A stretch of 53,605 bases of DNA from Planctomycetaceae bacterium. Lineage in GTDB: Bacteria > Planctomycetota > Planctomycetia > Pirellulales > Pirellulaceae. Of this stretch, positions 18,791 to 28,938 are shown piece after piece. Numbering within the stretch: position 1 is the first letter of the stretch; each line of letters begins with the position of its first letter. The notes under the pieces are model-generated. The model was given only the letters and a program-made list of their open reading frames with translations. It searched no databases and was not told where the DNA came from. Position numbers and translations under genes: made by a program. Location: assembly GCA_012729315.1 (NCBI GenBank), contig JAAYDI010000155.1:1-53605 (forward strand), given 5' to 3'.

Positions 18791-19333
18791 GTGTTGTCCG
18801 TCAGACCCAAAGTAGCCGAACTCACGTTTCAGCTTTACGGACGTTCCCTGCATCCTGAGTTGTTCCAGATCCACAAGTCTCAGGTTGTGGAGCGCAGCGG
18901 TTATTCAGCAAAGATCGATATCACATCGGCCGGTCACGTTGTGACCTGGCGTTATGCCGGCCTCACGTTGACCGAAGTGGCTGCCTCCGCCCAGCACCCG
19001 CTGCCGCAACGACGGCGCTTGCTAGCATACAAGTTGCGGGGGGAGCGGACGGATCGCGTCGAGTGTCGCGGCGGCATTGTGTACCAGACCAGTTTCCAGC
19101 TGGAGGCCGTAGCGCCCGAAGTGTTCTGGACATTTCAGCAGGAACTGGCGCTGGACTCGCTGCGGCGCGGCTTGCTGCACCGGTTCGATGCCAGCGGTCG
19201 CATGGCACTGGGAGCGTTGAGTTACGTCAACGTCGAGACGCGCAATCGCAGCATGTTGGTGCAGGCATTTCACACGTTCCCGGACGACTACGCGATTGTC
19301 AAGAGTCAATCGCTTTTCGAATTGCCGCATTGA
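18791..19333 (+). CDS. DUF2617-like protein
   Basis: 180 residues from a GTG start at 18791, downstream of the promoter at 18703-18731. There is no signal peptide or membrane span. The opening (LSVRPKVAELTFQLYGRSLHPELF) and the later segment with GWRYAGLTLTE-like character resemble DUF2617 proteins known from planctomycetes and actinobacteria; this is recognition by eye. The molecular function of the family is not established. It is followed by a hairpin shared with the convergent hydrolase gene. Confidence 0.65.
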   Translation: MLSVRPKVAELTFQLYGRSLHPELFQIHKSQVVERSGYSAKIDITSAGHVVTWRYAGLTLTEVAASAQHPLPQRRRLLAYKLRGERTDRVECRGGIVYQTSFQLEAVAPEVFWTFQQELALDSLRRGLLHRFDASGRMALGALSYVNVETRNRSMLVQAFHTFPDDYAIVKSQSLFELPH

Positions 19334-19339
19334 ACGCGG

Positions 19340-19367
19340 GCGGCGCGGGGAGTGGTCCCCGCCCCGC
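19340..19367. terminator. Hairpin between convergent genes
   Basis: A 12-bp stem with one mismatch (GCGGCGCGGGGA against TCCCCGCCCCGC) and a GTGG loop begins 7 bases after the DUF2617-like stop. It faces the end of the minus-strand hydrolase gene at 19405. It may act in both directions; no T-run is present. Confidence 0.5.
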
Positions 19368-19404
19368 AGGCAAGTCGGGGTGTCTGCGCGCCGGCCTGGT
19401 GCGC

Positions 19405-20211
19405 TTAGCGAGCGGACAGGAAGCCGCGGATCGCCTTGTTAACATGGATGGGGTCTTCCAGCGGCGCCATGTGCCCGCAGGCCGGAATGACGGCGAACTC
19501 TGCCTGAGGAATGGCCTGCGCCAACGCCTCCATCTCGGGCACGCTGGTGATCACATCTTCCTGGCCGCAGACCACCAGCGTGGGCACGCGGATCTCGGGC
19601 AGCCAGGGTGTGGCGTCAGCGCGCTGAGCCATGCCGCGCAGCGCGGCGGCGACGCCGACCGGACGTGCGGCACGGATCACCTGTTCGCAGGCGGTCACCA
19701 CCGCTCGATTCTGTCGGCGCGAGTGGTCCGAGAACAGCTTGGGAATCATGGTATCAACCAGCAGAGATGTGCCCTCGGCCAGAACGCGCTGAGCGGTCGC
19801 ATGCCGCGCTTGCGCGGCGGCGGGTGAGTCCGGTTCCGCCCGCGTATCACACAGGATCAGGTGCGACAGACGCCGCGGATGCCGCCTCCAGAACTGCCAG
19901 GCGACATAACCACCCATTGACAGCCCGCAGAAGGCCACAGGCTCGGTCACCTCCAGTTGCTCGAGCAGCGCGGCAAGGTCATCAGCGAACTGCTCCATCG
20001 TCACCGTACCGGCCTGTTCGTCGCTCTGGCCAAAGCCGCACAGGTCCGGCGCCAAGATGCGAAACTCCTGGGACAGTTCCGTGATCTGACCTTGCCACAT
20101 CTGGTGGTCGAGGGGAAAACCGTGCACCAGCAGCAAGGGGTGCCCCGTGCCCCGTTCCAGCACACTCAGCGATCGACCGGCAACGGACACTTTCTTCATC
20201 AGTTTCACCAT
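19405..20211 (-). CDS. Alpha/beta-fold hydrolase
   Basis: 268 residues with a complete alpha/beta hydrolase triad. The nucleophile is Ser98 in GLSMGG, the acid is likely Asp219 and the base is His247 in CGHMAPLE. The oxyanion element HGFPLDHQMW is at residues 30-39. The overall pattern resembles 3-oxoadipate enol-lactonase/BioH-like esterases, but substrate cannot be assigned. The ATG at 20211 was taken; ATG 20199 is an alternative. It is the last gene of the minus-strand run that begins with glyA, only 9 bases after the DUF2752 gene. Confidence 0.85.
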   Translation of the reverse strand: MVKLMKKVSVAGRSLSVLERGTGHPLLLVHGFPLDHQMWQGQITELSQEFRILAPDLCGFGQSDEQAGTVTMEQFADDLAALLEQLEVTEPVAFCGLSMGGYVAWQFWRRHPRRLSHLILCDTRAEPDSPAAAQARHATAQRVLAEGTSLLVDTMIPKLFSDHSRRQNRAVVTACEQVIRAARPVGVAAALRGMAQRADATPWLPEIRVPTLVVCGQEDVITSVPEMEALAQAIPQAEFAVIPACGHMAPLEDPIHVNKAIRGFLSAR

Positions 20212-20228
20212 AGCAGTGTTTCACCATA
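20196..20228. repeat. 16-bp imperfect tandem duplication at a start site
   Basis: TTTCACCATAGCAGTG is followed directly by TTTCACCATAACAGTG. On the minus strand this duplicates the ATG-GTG-AAA context, so the hydrolase start at 20211 has a near copy just upstream, overlapping the DUF2752 stop. Confidence 0.65.
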
Positions 20229-20757
20229 ACAGTGTTGTCAGGCCACAGATCCAATGGGCCAGGAGGATGACGACCACGCCGATCAGCAGTCCGTTGTCGA
20301 TGGCCGTGAAGTAATGTTCGACCAGACCGCGGCGGATGCGGCAGATCTGGTAGAGGCGATACGGAATCTGGAATGCCACGATGGCAAACAGGACGACGCC
20401 CGCCGGATTGAACCGCCAGGCATCTGCCAGCTTACCGTGCGCCGTGCTGATGAACGAGCGGGTCATGCCACAGCCCGGGCAGGGCACTCCGGTGATGCGG
20501 CGAAAGGCGCAGGTGCCAGGCAGGGCTCGGTTGACGATCGGCACGACGACATGGTCTTCGCCGCGCACGGAGAAAGCCAGGGATGCGGCCACCACAGCGC
20601 TGGCCAGCGCCAGGAAGCACCAGTGGTGCCACAGGCGGGGCGGAGGCCACGGTGCGGGCACAGCCGGCGGCCGATCACCGGACTCCGCGCGCGGAGTGCC
20701 GGGTGGGCTGCAAAGCGGCGGCTTGTCGGTATCGGACGTCAGCATCTGGTAGTGCAC
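20221..20757 (-). CDS. DUF2752 membrane protein
   Basis: 178 residues. The signature PCPGCGMTRSF (near residue 98) followed by HGKLADAWRFNPAG is characteristic of DUF2752, a small membrane family of unknown function. Membrane spans lie at about 48-66, 125-145 and 155-175. The GTG start at 20757 directly abuts the TGA of the TPR gene; ATG 20745 is possible. The conserved Cys pair before the second helix may bind metal or form a disulfide, which is inference. Confidence 0.85.
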   Translation of the reverse strand: MHYQMLTSDTDKPPLCSPPGTPRAESGDRPPAVPAPWPPPRLWHHWCFLALASAVVAASLAFSVRGEDHVVVPIVNRALPGTCAFRRITGVPCPGCGMTRSFISTAHGKLADAWRFNPAGVVLFAIVAFQIPYRLYQICRIRRGLVEHYFTAIDNGLLIGVVVILLAHWICGLTTLLW

Positions 20758-22662
20758 TCACTTCGGAGGTGCCGCTTCACCGGGTCCCTGCGCGGCCTCC
20801 TGTTCCCGTAGCGCTTTCTGGAACAGTTCGAGTTGAGCGACCATGGTGGGGGAATGGGGTTCCTGAGCGACGGCCCGTGATTGGTACTTCACGGCGTTGG
20901 CGAAATCCCCTTTGGCATAGTAGCAGCGTCCGAGCGTGTCCAGGAACCCGGATCGATTCTCGAGCAGTCGCAGCGACTCCAGACTGCACTTGATGGCCTC
21001 ATCCGCATTGCCATCCGTATTAGCGACCAACCAGGCCAGCTGGTTGTTCATCAGGGCCAGCTGCCCCAGGATCAGGGCGCGATCGTCGGCCTGGCGCACT
21101 TCCTTGAGACGCTCCTGCAGTTCCGTAATCTGGTGGCGATATTTGTCAGCCGCCGTATTGATGCGCGTGCGCGTCTCCCGCTCCCATGTCTCGTCCGCCT
21201 CGGGCACTCGATACATGGCGATCAGCAGGTCCGCATCGCGGGGATCGTGCCGATAGCCTTCCAGCAGCAACTCGCGCTGCCGCGCCGGGTTCCCCTGCCG
21301 CACCTCGTGCTCCGCCCAGAAAAAGTACAAACGCGACCTGGTCGATCCGAGATCCTTGCCGAGATCGTTTTCAAGCGTCGCGCGGACCTCCTCGCTGGAC
21401 TCGACCGCCTCCACGATTTCCTGTAACAGGTTACCGGCTGCCTGGTCCTGGTGCCGGGCGTGCAACAGTTCCGCCAGATAGTACCTGGCCAGCAGCGCGT
21501 GCATCGGATTGCTCTCCAGCATCGCTGCCACGTGGCGGTACTCCTGTTCCGCCGACTCGAACAGGCCATCGTGCTCCAGGATGCCGGCCAGTTCCAGGTG
21601 CCGGTCGGCATTATCGGCCGTCGCGTTGAGCGCCAGCTGGGCGGTCTCGGCGGCTTTCTGCCGGTCGTCCAGATGACTGTAGGTTTCGGCCAGCCGATAG
21701 AGCAGTTGCGGACTGCGCCGAAACGTTTCGGGAAACTGCGACGCGATGTCCACCACGATCGACCAGCTCTCGCGTTCGCGGAACCAATCGACGGCGTCGA
21801 GCACTTCCTGCGGCGTGCTGTTGAGCAGGCTGGTCATCTTCCGCATGACGGCCAGCGCTTCCTCAGTCCGGTTGCGTTGGGCCAGCTGGTCGGCGAACCA
21901 TTTGAGCAGGTCGCGTGTGATCTCGCGGCTGGTCTGTTCCGGCGTATCCACCAGTCGAGATTGTTCCCGATCTACGAGTTCCTGCCACCGGGCGACGGCG
22001 GCCGCCTCGCCCCGGAGCAGGAGGGCATAGGTGCGCAGCCAGTCGGCGGCCACGCGTTTGCTCTTCCCCATGCGGGCCTGCAGCGTCTGAGCCAGCTCCT
22101 GGCGGCCGGCGGCGTCGGCCGGGACCGCCAGGCCCAGGGCCCGCAGTGCCGCGTGCTTGGAGAGCCGCTCGGACGCCTCGTAGCGCGCCAGGCGGCACAA
22201 GGGGCGCAGGGCTGGCGCCGGTCCGAGCAATGCCAGCTGATCGATCAGCGCGCGGCGTTCGTTCTCCGGCCGGTCGCCGTAGCCGCGCAGCTGCTGTTTG
22301 ACTTCCGGCGCGTCATCATCGCTGGCCCAGTTGACCTGCATGCTGAGCACCAGGTAACGGGCACTCATCGCAATTTCGATGTCGTCGTGAAACTGGGCTT
22401 CGTTCAGGGCATCGAACGCATCGAGTCGGAGCCGCTGCAGTTCCGCCTGCGCCCGCTCGCGCGTGGCGTACTCCGGCGCCCCAAGTTGCTGGATCAATTC
22501 CGCAATGCGGGCATCCGGTTGTGCGATGGCCGCCGGCTCGACCGGTTCCGCCGGCACATCGTCCCCGGCCAGGCACCGGCCGCACACGGCGGCGGCGACA
22601 CACACGAGCCGCAAGGTGGCGGGCAGACGCGTGCGGAGGTTGCCGCGGACGCGCTGGGCCAT
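20758..22662 (-). CDS. Secreted TPR-repeat protein
   Basis: 634 residues, with GGAGG 7 bases before the ATG. A signal peptide covers about residues 1-33. The mature part begins with an acidic Pro/Ala stretch, then helical repeats throughout. Several 34-residue TPR-like units are visible in the second half, for example LYRLAETYSHLDDRQKAAE and the last unit FLDTLGRCYYAKGDFANAV. The early part (about 50-300), with paired helices and an LRRLR/ALGLAVPADAAGRQ pattern, may be HEAT-like. It probably acts as a periplasmic scaffold. It sits between the response regulator and the DUF2752 gene, in the same operon. Confidence 0.8.
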   Translation of the reverse strand: MAQRVRGNLRTRLPATLRLVCVAAAVCGRCLAGDDVPAEPVEPAAIAQPDARIAELIQQLGAPEYATRERAQAELQRLRLDAFDALNEAQFHDDIEIAMSARYLVLSMQVNWASDDDAPEVKQQLRGYGDRPENERRALIDQLALLGPAPALRPLCRLARYEASERLSKHAALRALGLAVPADAAGRQELAQTLQARMGKSKRVAADWLRTYALLLRGEAAAVARWQELVDREQSRLVDTPEQTSREITRDLLKWFADQLAQRNRTEEALAVMRKMTSLLNSTPQEVLDAVDWFRERESWSIVVDIASQFPETFRRSPQLLYRLAETYSHLDDRQKAAETAQLALNATADNADRHLELAGILEHDGLFESAEQEYRHVAAMLESNPMHALLARYYLAELLHARHQDQAAGNLLQEIVEAVESSEEVRATLENDLGKDLGSTRSRLYFFWAEHEVRQGNPARQRELLLEGYRHDPRDADLLIAMYRVPEADETWERETRTRINTAADKYRHQITELQERLKEVRQADDRALILGQLALMNNQLAWLVANTDGNADEAIKCSLESLRLLENRSGFLDTLGRCYYAKGDFANAVKYQSRAVAQEPHSPTMVAQLELFQKALREQEAAQGPGEAAPPK

Positions 22663-22689
22663 GGAACACCTCCCCCCGTGAACCGTGAA

Positions 22690-23139
22690 CTAAGTTCCGC
22701 CGTTGCCGAAGCCTTCTTCCATCTCTTCGATGTAGCGCCGCAGACGCTCGTTCTCGTCTTCGACGTGCTTGAGTCGCAGCATGGTCTGGACCCGCTTGAC
22801 CAGCTCCACTTTCTGCACCGGCTTGGACAGGAAGTCGTCGGTACCGGCGGCCACCGCCCGCTCGATGTCCCCCCGCTCGTCCAGCGCGGTGACCATCAGG
22901 ATCATGATGCGGCGGTTCTGCGCGTCCTCTTTGATCTTCTTGCAGACTTCGAACCCGTTGAGTTTGGGCATCATGATATCGAGCAGAATCAGATCGGGCT
23001 GGAACGACGCGACCTTATCAAGCGTATCCTGGCCGTCGACCGCCATCTGGACATCGCAGTCGATGTCGGCGAGGTAGGCTTCCAGCAGTTCGCAGTTCGC
23101 CACATTGTCGTCGGCGATCAAGATCTTCGGTGCCGCCAT
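22690..23139 (-). CDS. Stand-alone response regulator (receiver domain plus helical tail)
   Basis: 149 residues, with AGGAGG before the ATG at 23139. The receiver domain covers 1-120: acid pocket Asp10/Asp11, phospho-acceptor Asp54 in LLDIMMP, Thr in MVTA near residue 84 and Lys in SKP near 106. The end (about 120-149) is a charged helix that could form a coiled coil. There is no DNA-binding or enzymatic output domain. No histidine kinase is in the window. It lies 35 bases after glyA and 27 bases before the TPR gene. Confidence 0.92.
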   Translation of the reverse strand: MAAPKILIADDNVANCELLEAYLADIDCDVQMAVDGQDTLDKVASFQPDLILLDIMMPKLNGFEVCKKIKEDAQNRRIMILMVTALDERGDIERAVAAGTDDFLSKPVQKVELVKRVQTMLRLKHVEDENERLRRYIEEMEEGFGNGGT

Positions 23140-23174
23140 GTTTCTCTTCCCTCCTGCCATCACCTCGGTGCTGT

Positions 23175-24428
<1,254 letters not shown>

Positions 24429-24540
24429 GGATGACACTTGCAGTTCGCGTGACAGACTCAATGACATCGAATGAGATAGGCGGCCGGCTCGCTGCGATCC
24501 GTTCCAGAAACGATCCGTTCCCGGCACCCGACTGGCAGTT

Positions 24541-24576
24541 CCAGTACGGGGACAGGCGGAATGCCGGTCCCACTGG
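24541..24576. repeat. REP-like imperfect palindrome upstream of glyA
   Basis: CCAGT and ACTGG flank GGGAC-A-GGC-GGAAT-GCC-G-GTCCC. The element lies in the 225-bp spacer between glyA and the minus-strand lipoprotein gene. Its core (GGC, five bases, GCC) matches the layout of a second element at 41079-41101. Confidence 0.5.
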
Positions 24577-24653
24577 CGTGCATTGTTGGGGCGCGTGGTA
24601 CGTTCGTCAATTGGGGACCGTCGCGGTGCGCCGTTCGGGGGGGCACATCTACA

Positions 24654-26321
24654 TCACTCCTGGCGACGGATCCGCACCGTGACAACCCCCTCGTTGTCCG
24701 CCAGCTCCGCCGGGGAATCGTTGATCCGCAGGAACAGTGTGCCCGCCTCCACAAAGGTAACCACCGCGCCCAGGCCGATCGGCTCGGGACGCGTGAGCGG
24801 CGACAAACCCGCCAGCGGTTGCGACAAATCACTCGTCGCCGCCAGGAGCATCCCCAGAGGCCTGCCTCCATGATAACGTATCGTGACCCCACCCGGCTCA
24901 CACCACCAGGGCCTCGGTTCGCGCGCCACCTGGTAACGTCCTGACGCGTCGATGACATACGGTATCCCCGCCGCCACGCACACGCCCGCTGACTGCCAAC
25001 CACGATCGGCACGTACCTGAACCTCCTTCGCCCCGGTCAACGTCTGGCCGGGCGGCTCGTAGACAATCGCTTCTCGCTGCAGGTCGTAACCATAGTCGAG
25101 CTGCTGTATGAACAGCTGCCATTGCTCGACCAGCTGCCGACGATCCGCGGCGAACAGCCGCCAGAACCCGGCGGAGAACGTGGCCGCGTCGTCTTGCATG
25201 CGTCTGGGGAGACGGCGGAAGCGGGCCGAGAACTGAGGATGCCCATCCAGAAACGCGGCGGCCGCCCAACACCACGCGTACGGTTCGTTCTCCAGGTGGG
25301 CCGTCGGCCCGTAAGCGGTGATCGCTTCCAACGTCATGCTGCGTCCCGCCGCGACCGCATCGCGGATCATCTTGATCCGGCCCCACTGCGGCGTGTCCTC
25401 GCGATGCCTGGGGAAATAGGCAAGCTGCAGTTGACCGCCGGCCCAGCGGTGTGTGCCCAGCAGCTCGGCCATCCCTTCCATGTACCACGGCGGACCACAC
25501 CCTCGCAGGTGGAGATCCATGAATGCGTGCGTTCCTTCATGTAACAGCAGATGGCGGCGGTAATAGGTGCTGGGCTGCTCGTAAATCCACATTGTATGTC
25601 CGCGCTGGAAGCCGTTGAGAAACGGAGGCAGGTTGTCGGGCAGCAGGCCGGCTTGCTGGAAACGCTCCTTCCGCTCGATGAGGTAGCCGGTCATCTTCCA
25701 TCGGGCAACCTTGCCCGGCGTGACGTGAAAGTAATCGCACCACGGCGCGACCGCCGCATCGTAAACATGCGGCAGTTCATCCACCTCCGGTCGCGAGGGT
25801 AGGTCGGTGTAGAGCGTCAGGTGTGTTCCCTCGAGTCGGCGGATCCCCGCGGCTGCAAGCTGCGGCAGGTCCTCCGCGGGCAACGATTCGGTCAGCGGTT
25901 CGGCCAGCGGCAGCTGAGCCGGGGATACCTCGCCAGGCATCAGTTCCGGCACTGACTCAACCAGCGCCGACTCTTCCGGCACCGACGCAACCGGCACAGA
26001 CTCAATGTCGGGTGGGGGGATGAGCTGTGTCGGGGTCGGCTCGTCGAAGGACGGTTCGTCGAAGGACGGTTCGCGCGTGGCGTTTTTCTTCTTGCGCCGC
26101 GCCTGCCGGACCGCGACCCGGCCCGGTGTGTTTTGCCCGGCTGACACACGATCCGGCGGCTGCGTTGGCGCCGGACCTTGGGGTACGTTTTCAGGCGCTC
26201 GGCCGCATGCGGCCAGCTGCAACGTCAGGATGGTCACCAGGAGCGAAGCAGCGTGTGGAAGCCAGACGCGTGGTGGCAGCAGGCGGGGCGGGGCGCGCCG
26301 GCCCCCAGTCTGGGACGTCAC
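24654..26321 (-). CDS. Lipoprotein with zincin-type HExxH site (DUF1570-like)
   Basis: GTG 26321 was chosen because it gives an Arg-rich start, a hydrophobic stretch and a lipobox (LAAC) with Cys at residue 39; the frame is open upstream to 26393. The product is about 555 residues. After a Pro/Ser/Glu-rich linker comes a domain with HEGTH (His261-His265) and a downstream MEGMAE (Glu282), the pattern of gluzincin metallopeptidases and of the planctomycete DUF1570 family. The linker contains a perfect in-frame duplication, PSFDE twice. Protease activity at the outer face of a membrane is inference. Confidence 0.7.
   Translation of the reverse strand: MTSQTGGRRAPPRLLPPRVWLPHAASLLVTILTLQLAACGRAPENVPQGPAPTQPPDRVSAGQNTPGRVAVRQARRKKKNATREPSFDEPSFDEPTPTQLIPPPDIESVPVASVPEESALVESVPELMPGEVSPAQLPLAEPLTESLPAEDLPQLAAAGIRRLEGTHLTLYTDLPSRPEVDELPHVYDAAVAPWCDYFHVTPGKVARWKMTGYLIERKERFQQAGLLPDNLPPFLNGFQRGHTMWIYEQPSTYYRRHLLLHEGTHAFMDLHLRGCGPPWYMEGMAELLGTHRWAGGQLQLAYFPRHREDTPQWGRIKMIRDAVAAGRSMTLEAITAYGPTAHLENEPYAWCWAAAAFLDGHPQFSARFRRLPRRMQDDAATFSAGFWRLFAADRRQLVEQWQLFIQQLDYGYDLQREAIVYEPPGQTLTGAKEVQVRADRGWQSAGVCVAAGIPYVIDASGRYQVAREPRPWWCEPGGVTIRYHGGRPLGMLLAATSDLSQPLAGLSPLTRPEPIGLGAVVTFVEAGTLFLRINDSPAELADNEGVVTVRIRRQE
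26041..26070. repeat. Perfect 15-bp tandem duplication inside a gene
   Basis: TCGTCGAAGGACGGT occurs twice without interruption. On the minus strand it encodes PSFDE twice in the linker of the lipoprotein at 24654-26321. The length is a multiple of three, so the frame is kept. Confidence 0.85.
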
Positions 26322-26499
26322 AGTCGGCCGGCCGGCCTGGAACCCATGCGTTGGGGGCTCCAGCCGTGGCAGGCATTCAAAACCGGACTGCAAAGGATGG
26401 ACTCCTGGCGTACTGGTCAGTTCAGTTCTCCATTGTGATCGAAAGGGGAGCGTTTCTGCAACTGAAGCGGCCGCGGCACCCGCCTGACCTCGCTATAGC

Positions 26500-26505
26500 T
26501 ATAAT
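26500..26505 (+). promoter_or_regulatory. Possible -10 element for the solute-binding protein gene
   Basis: A perfect TATAAT, within CTATAGCTATAATAGG, lies 60 bases before the GTG at 26565. No convincing -35 is found at 17 bases, so the promoter may be activator-dependent or chance. Confidence 0.4.
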
Positions 26506-26564
26506 AGGACGCGGATGTCATAGGGGGGGCTGTCAGGCAGGCTGGACAACGGGAGGGACACCCG

Positions 26565-27623
26565 GTGGGATCGCACGATGATCGGTGTGGAACGGGAACC
26601 GGGCAGGTGCGGCTGGGGCTGCTCGGATTGGCATGGCTGGTGTGTGGGCTGGCCGGATGCTGGCGCGCCAGCGACCGCGAGGTGGTGGTGTATTCCGCGC
26701 TCGATGCGGAGTTTGCCGGGCCGATTCTGGAGCAGTACGCACGCACGCATGGCGTTGACGTACGGCCGAACTTCGACGTCGAATCAACCAAGACGGTCGG
26801 GCTGGTGACCCGCATACTGCAGGAGCGCAACCATCCGCGGTGTGACGTGTTCTGGAACAACGAGATCCTGCACACGTTACGGCTGGAGCGGCACGGGCTG
26901 TTGGCCGCCTACGCCTCGCCGGTCGCGGCGGAATTCCCTGCGAACTATCGGTCACCCGACGGCTATTGGCACGGCCTGGCCGCGCGTGCGCGGGTGTTGG
27001 TGGTCAACACGCAGCTGGTGGAGGACGCGGCACGGCCGGAGTCGATTGAGGATCTGGTCGACCCGCGCTGGCAGGGGCAAGTGGCCATTGCCAAGCCGCT
27101 GTTCGGCACGACGGCCACGCATGCCAGCGTCCTGTTTGCGTACTGGGGGGACACGCGCGCTCAGGAATTCTTCCGCCAGGTGAAACGTAACGCCCAGGTG
27201 CTCAGTGGCAACAAGCAGGTGGCGTTGGCGGTAGCGCGCGGTGAGGCGGCTTTTGGCCTGACCGATACGGATGATGCGATGGTGGAGATCGACGCGGGCC
27301 AGCCGGTTGCGATCGTGTATCCGGACCAGCAAGAGGGGGGCCTCGGGACACTGTTCATTCCCAACACGGTGGCCATCATTGCGGGTGGGCCACATGCCGA
27401 ACAGGCTCGCGCCTTGGTGGACTATGTGCTCAGCGCCGCGGTCGAGACACAGCTGGCGCAGGGGCCGAGCGCCCAGTTCCCGGTCAATCCGCGTGTCACG
27501 GTCCAATCGCGTGCTGCGGCGGCGGGTCCGGTGCGGTGGATGGAGGCAGATTTCGCCGCGGCCGCCGAGCGATGGGAGACGGCGGCCGCCTTTCTACGGG
27601 ACTTGTTCGCCGCGGTTGACTGA
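26565..27623 (+). CDS. Iron-type ABC transporter substrate-binding lipoprotein
   Basis: 352 residues from GTG 26565, with GGGAGGG upstream. A lipobox (LAGC near residue 32) follows a hydrophobic stretch, so the protein is probably lipid-anchored. VVVYSALDAEF at the start of the mature part, DVFWNNEILHT, and GEAAFGLTDTDDA are typical of the ferric-iron (FutA/FbpA/AfuA) class of binding proteins. No permease or ATPase gene is adjacent, so the transporter would have to be encoded elsewhere. It converges with the helicase gene. Confidence 0.82.
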   Translation: MGSHDDRCGTGTGQVRLGLLGLAWLVCGLAGCWRASDREVVVYSALDAEFAGPILEQYARTHGVDVRPNFDVESTKTVGLVTRILQERNHPRCDVFWNNEILHTLRLERHGLLAAYASPVAAEFPANYRSPDGYWHGLAARARVLVVNTQLVEDAARPESIEDLVDPRWQGQVAIAKPLFGTTATHASVLFAYWGDTRAQEFFRQVKRNAQVLSGNKQVALAVARGEAAFGLTDTDDAMVEIDAGQPVAIVYPDQQEGGLGTLFIPNTVAIIAGGPHAEQARALVDYVLSAAVETQLAQGPSAQFPVNPRVTVQSRAAAAGPVRWMEADFAAAAERWETAAAFLRDLFAAVD

Positions 27624-27645
27624 GCGGTCGACGGTCTCCGCGGGG

Positions 27646-28938
27646 TCAGAGCGCGCGGCGATGGCGGCGCCCGCGTCGGCCGAAGGGGGGTGGAGGCGGT
27701 GCTGCAGCCGGCTTGCCGGGAGTGTCCGTCAGTGGAGCCTTTGCCGCGCCGGGCACCGCGGCCGCCCGTTCGGGCACCGCGCCGAATCCGCTGATCTCAT
27801 CGCGCCGTAGCTGCCGATTGATGCGTTGTTCGATCCGCGTGAGTTCCGGGCCTTCCTCGGGCGCCACGAAGGTGTAAGCGACCCCTTCACGACCCATCCG
27901 CCCCGTGCGTCCCACGCGATGGACATAGTCATCGCAGAACTGGGGCGTATCGAAATTGACAATGTGCGAGATGCTGGTGACATCTATGCCACGGCCCACG
28001 ACATCGGTGGCAATCAGGTAACGGATCTTGCCTGCACGGAACCGCTCCATGACCCGGTCCCGATTGTTCTGCGACATGTCACCATGGATGCAGGCGGTCT
28101 GTTGAAACTGCTTGGAGAGCCGGCGGAACAGCGTTTCGGTGCGCCGTTTCGTGCGGCAGAACACGATCGCCTGGCGGGGGTTGTCGCGTGTCAGGAGCCG
28201 TTGCAGCAGTTCGAATTTGCGGCTGTGCTCGACCGTGAAGTAAAACTGTTCAATGGTCTCGACGGAGATATCCTCGGGCGAGAAATCCAGGGACACCGGC
28301 TCGTACATGTAGCGCTGCGCCAGCCGCTCGATAGGTGGCGGGACCGTGGCGCTGAGCAGCAGCGTCTGCCGCTCGGCCGGGCACTGGCGCAGGATGCGCT
28401 CAATGTCGGGGCGGAAGCCGATGTCCAACATGCGGTCGGCCTCATCCAGCACGACGATTTCCAGTTCGCGCAGGTCGAGCGTCCGGCGACTCATGTGGTC
28501 AAGCACGCGACCTGGTGTACCCACAATCACATCCGCGCCGCGCCGCAGTTTTTCGATCTGGCCACGGATCGGTTTGCCGCCGTAGAGCGCCACGCAGGTC
28601 AAGCGGCGGCCCTGGGCGAGCCTGAGTATCTCCCCACGCACCTGCACAGCCAGTTCGCGTGTAGGCACCAGGACCAGCGCCCGCGGCGACTTGCCGCGAC
28701 GCGTCTCCAGGACTTCGATAATGGGGATGGCGAACGCCGCGGTCTTGCCCGTGCCAGTGCGCGCCTGGCCAATCAGATCGTCTCCATCGATGGCCCGCGG
28801 AATCATCCCGGCCTGGATCGGGGTCGGTTTCTCGTAGCCGACAGCCCGCAGCACTTTGAGTGTGGTCGCCGAGAGTCCGAAATCTTCGAACCGGGGACTC
28901 GCTGCGCTGGACCGCGCCCGTTTTTTCTTTGATGCCAA
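27646..28938 (-). CDS. DEAD-box RNA helicase (RhlE-like)
   Basis: 430 residues from a TTG start at 28938. All core motifs are visible: the Q motif (GYEKPTPIQ near 34-42), motif I ARTGTGKT (59-66), PTREL, TPGR, DEAD, SAT, and in the second domain the HRVGRTGR motif VI. The tail after about residue 375 is Pro/Ala/Arg-rich, as in RhlE/CsdA-type helicases that help ribosome assembly or RNA turnover at low temperature. The Lys/Arg-rich start (ASKKKRAR) may aid RNA binding. Confidence 0.93.
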   Translation of the reverse strand: MASKKKRARSSAASPRFEDFGLSATTLKVLRAVGYEKPTPIQAGMIPRAIDGDDLIGQARTGTGKTAAFAIPIIEVLETRRGKSPRALVLVPTRELAVQVRGEILRLAQGRRLTCVALYGGKPIRGQIEKLRRGADVIVGTPGRVLDHMSRRTLDLRELEIVVLDEADRMLDIGFRPDIERILRQCPAERQTLLLSATVPPPIERLAQRYMYEPVSLDFSPEDISVETIEQFYFTVEHSRKFELLQRLLTRDNPRQAIVFCRTKRRTETLFRRLSKQFQQTACIHGDMSQNNRDRVMERFRAGKIRYLIATDVVGRGIDVTSISHIVNFDTPQFCDDYVHRVGRTGRMGREGVAYTFVAPEEGPELTRIEQRINRQLRRDEISGFGAVPERAAAVPGAAKAPLTDTPGKPAAAPPPPPFGRRGRRHRRAL

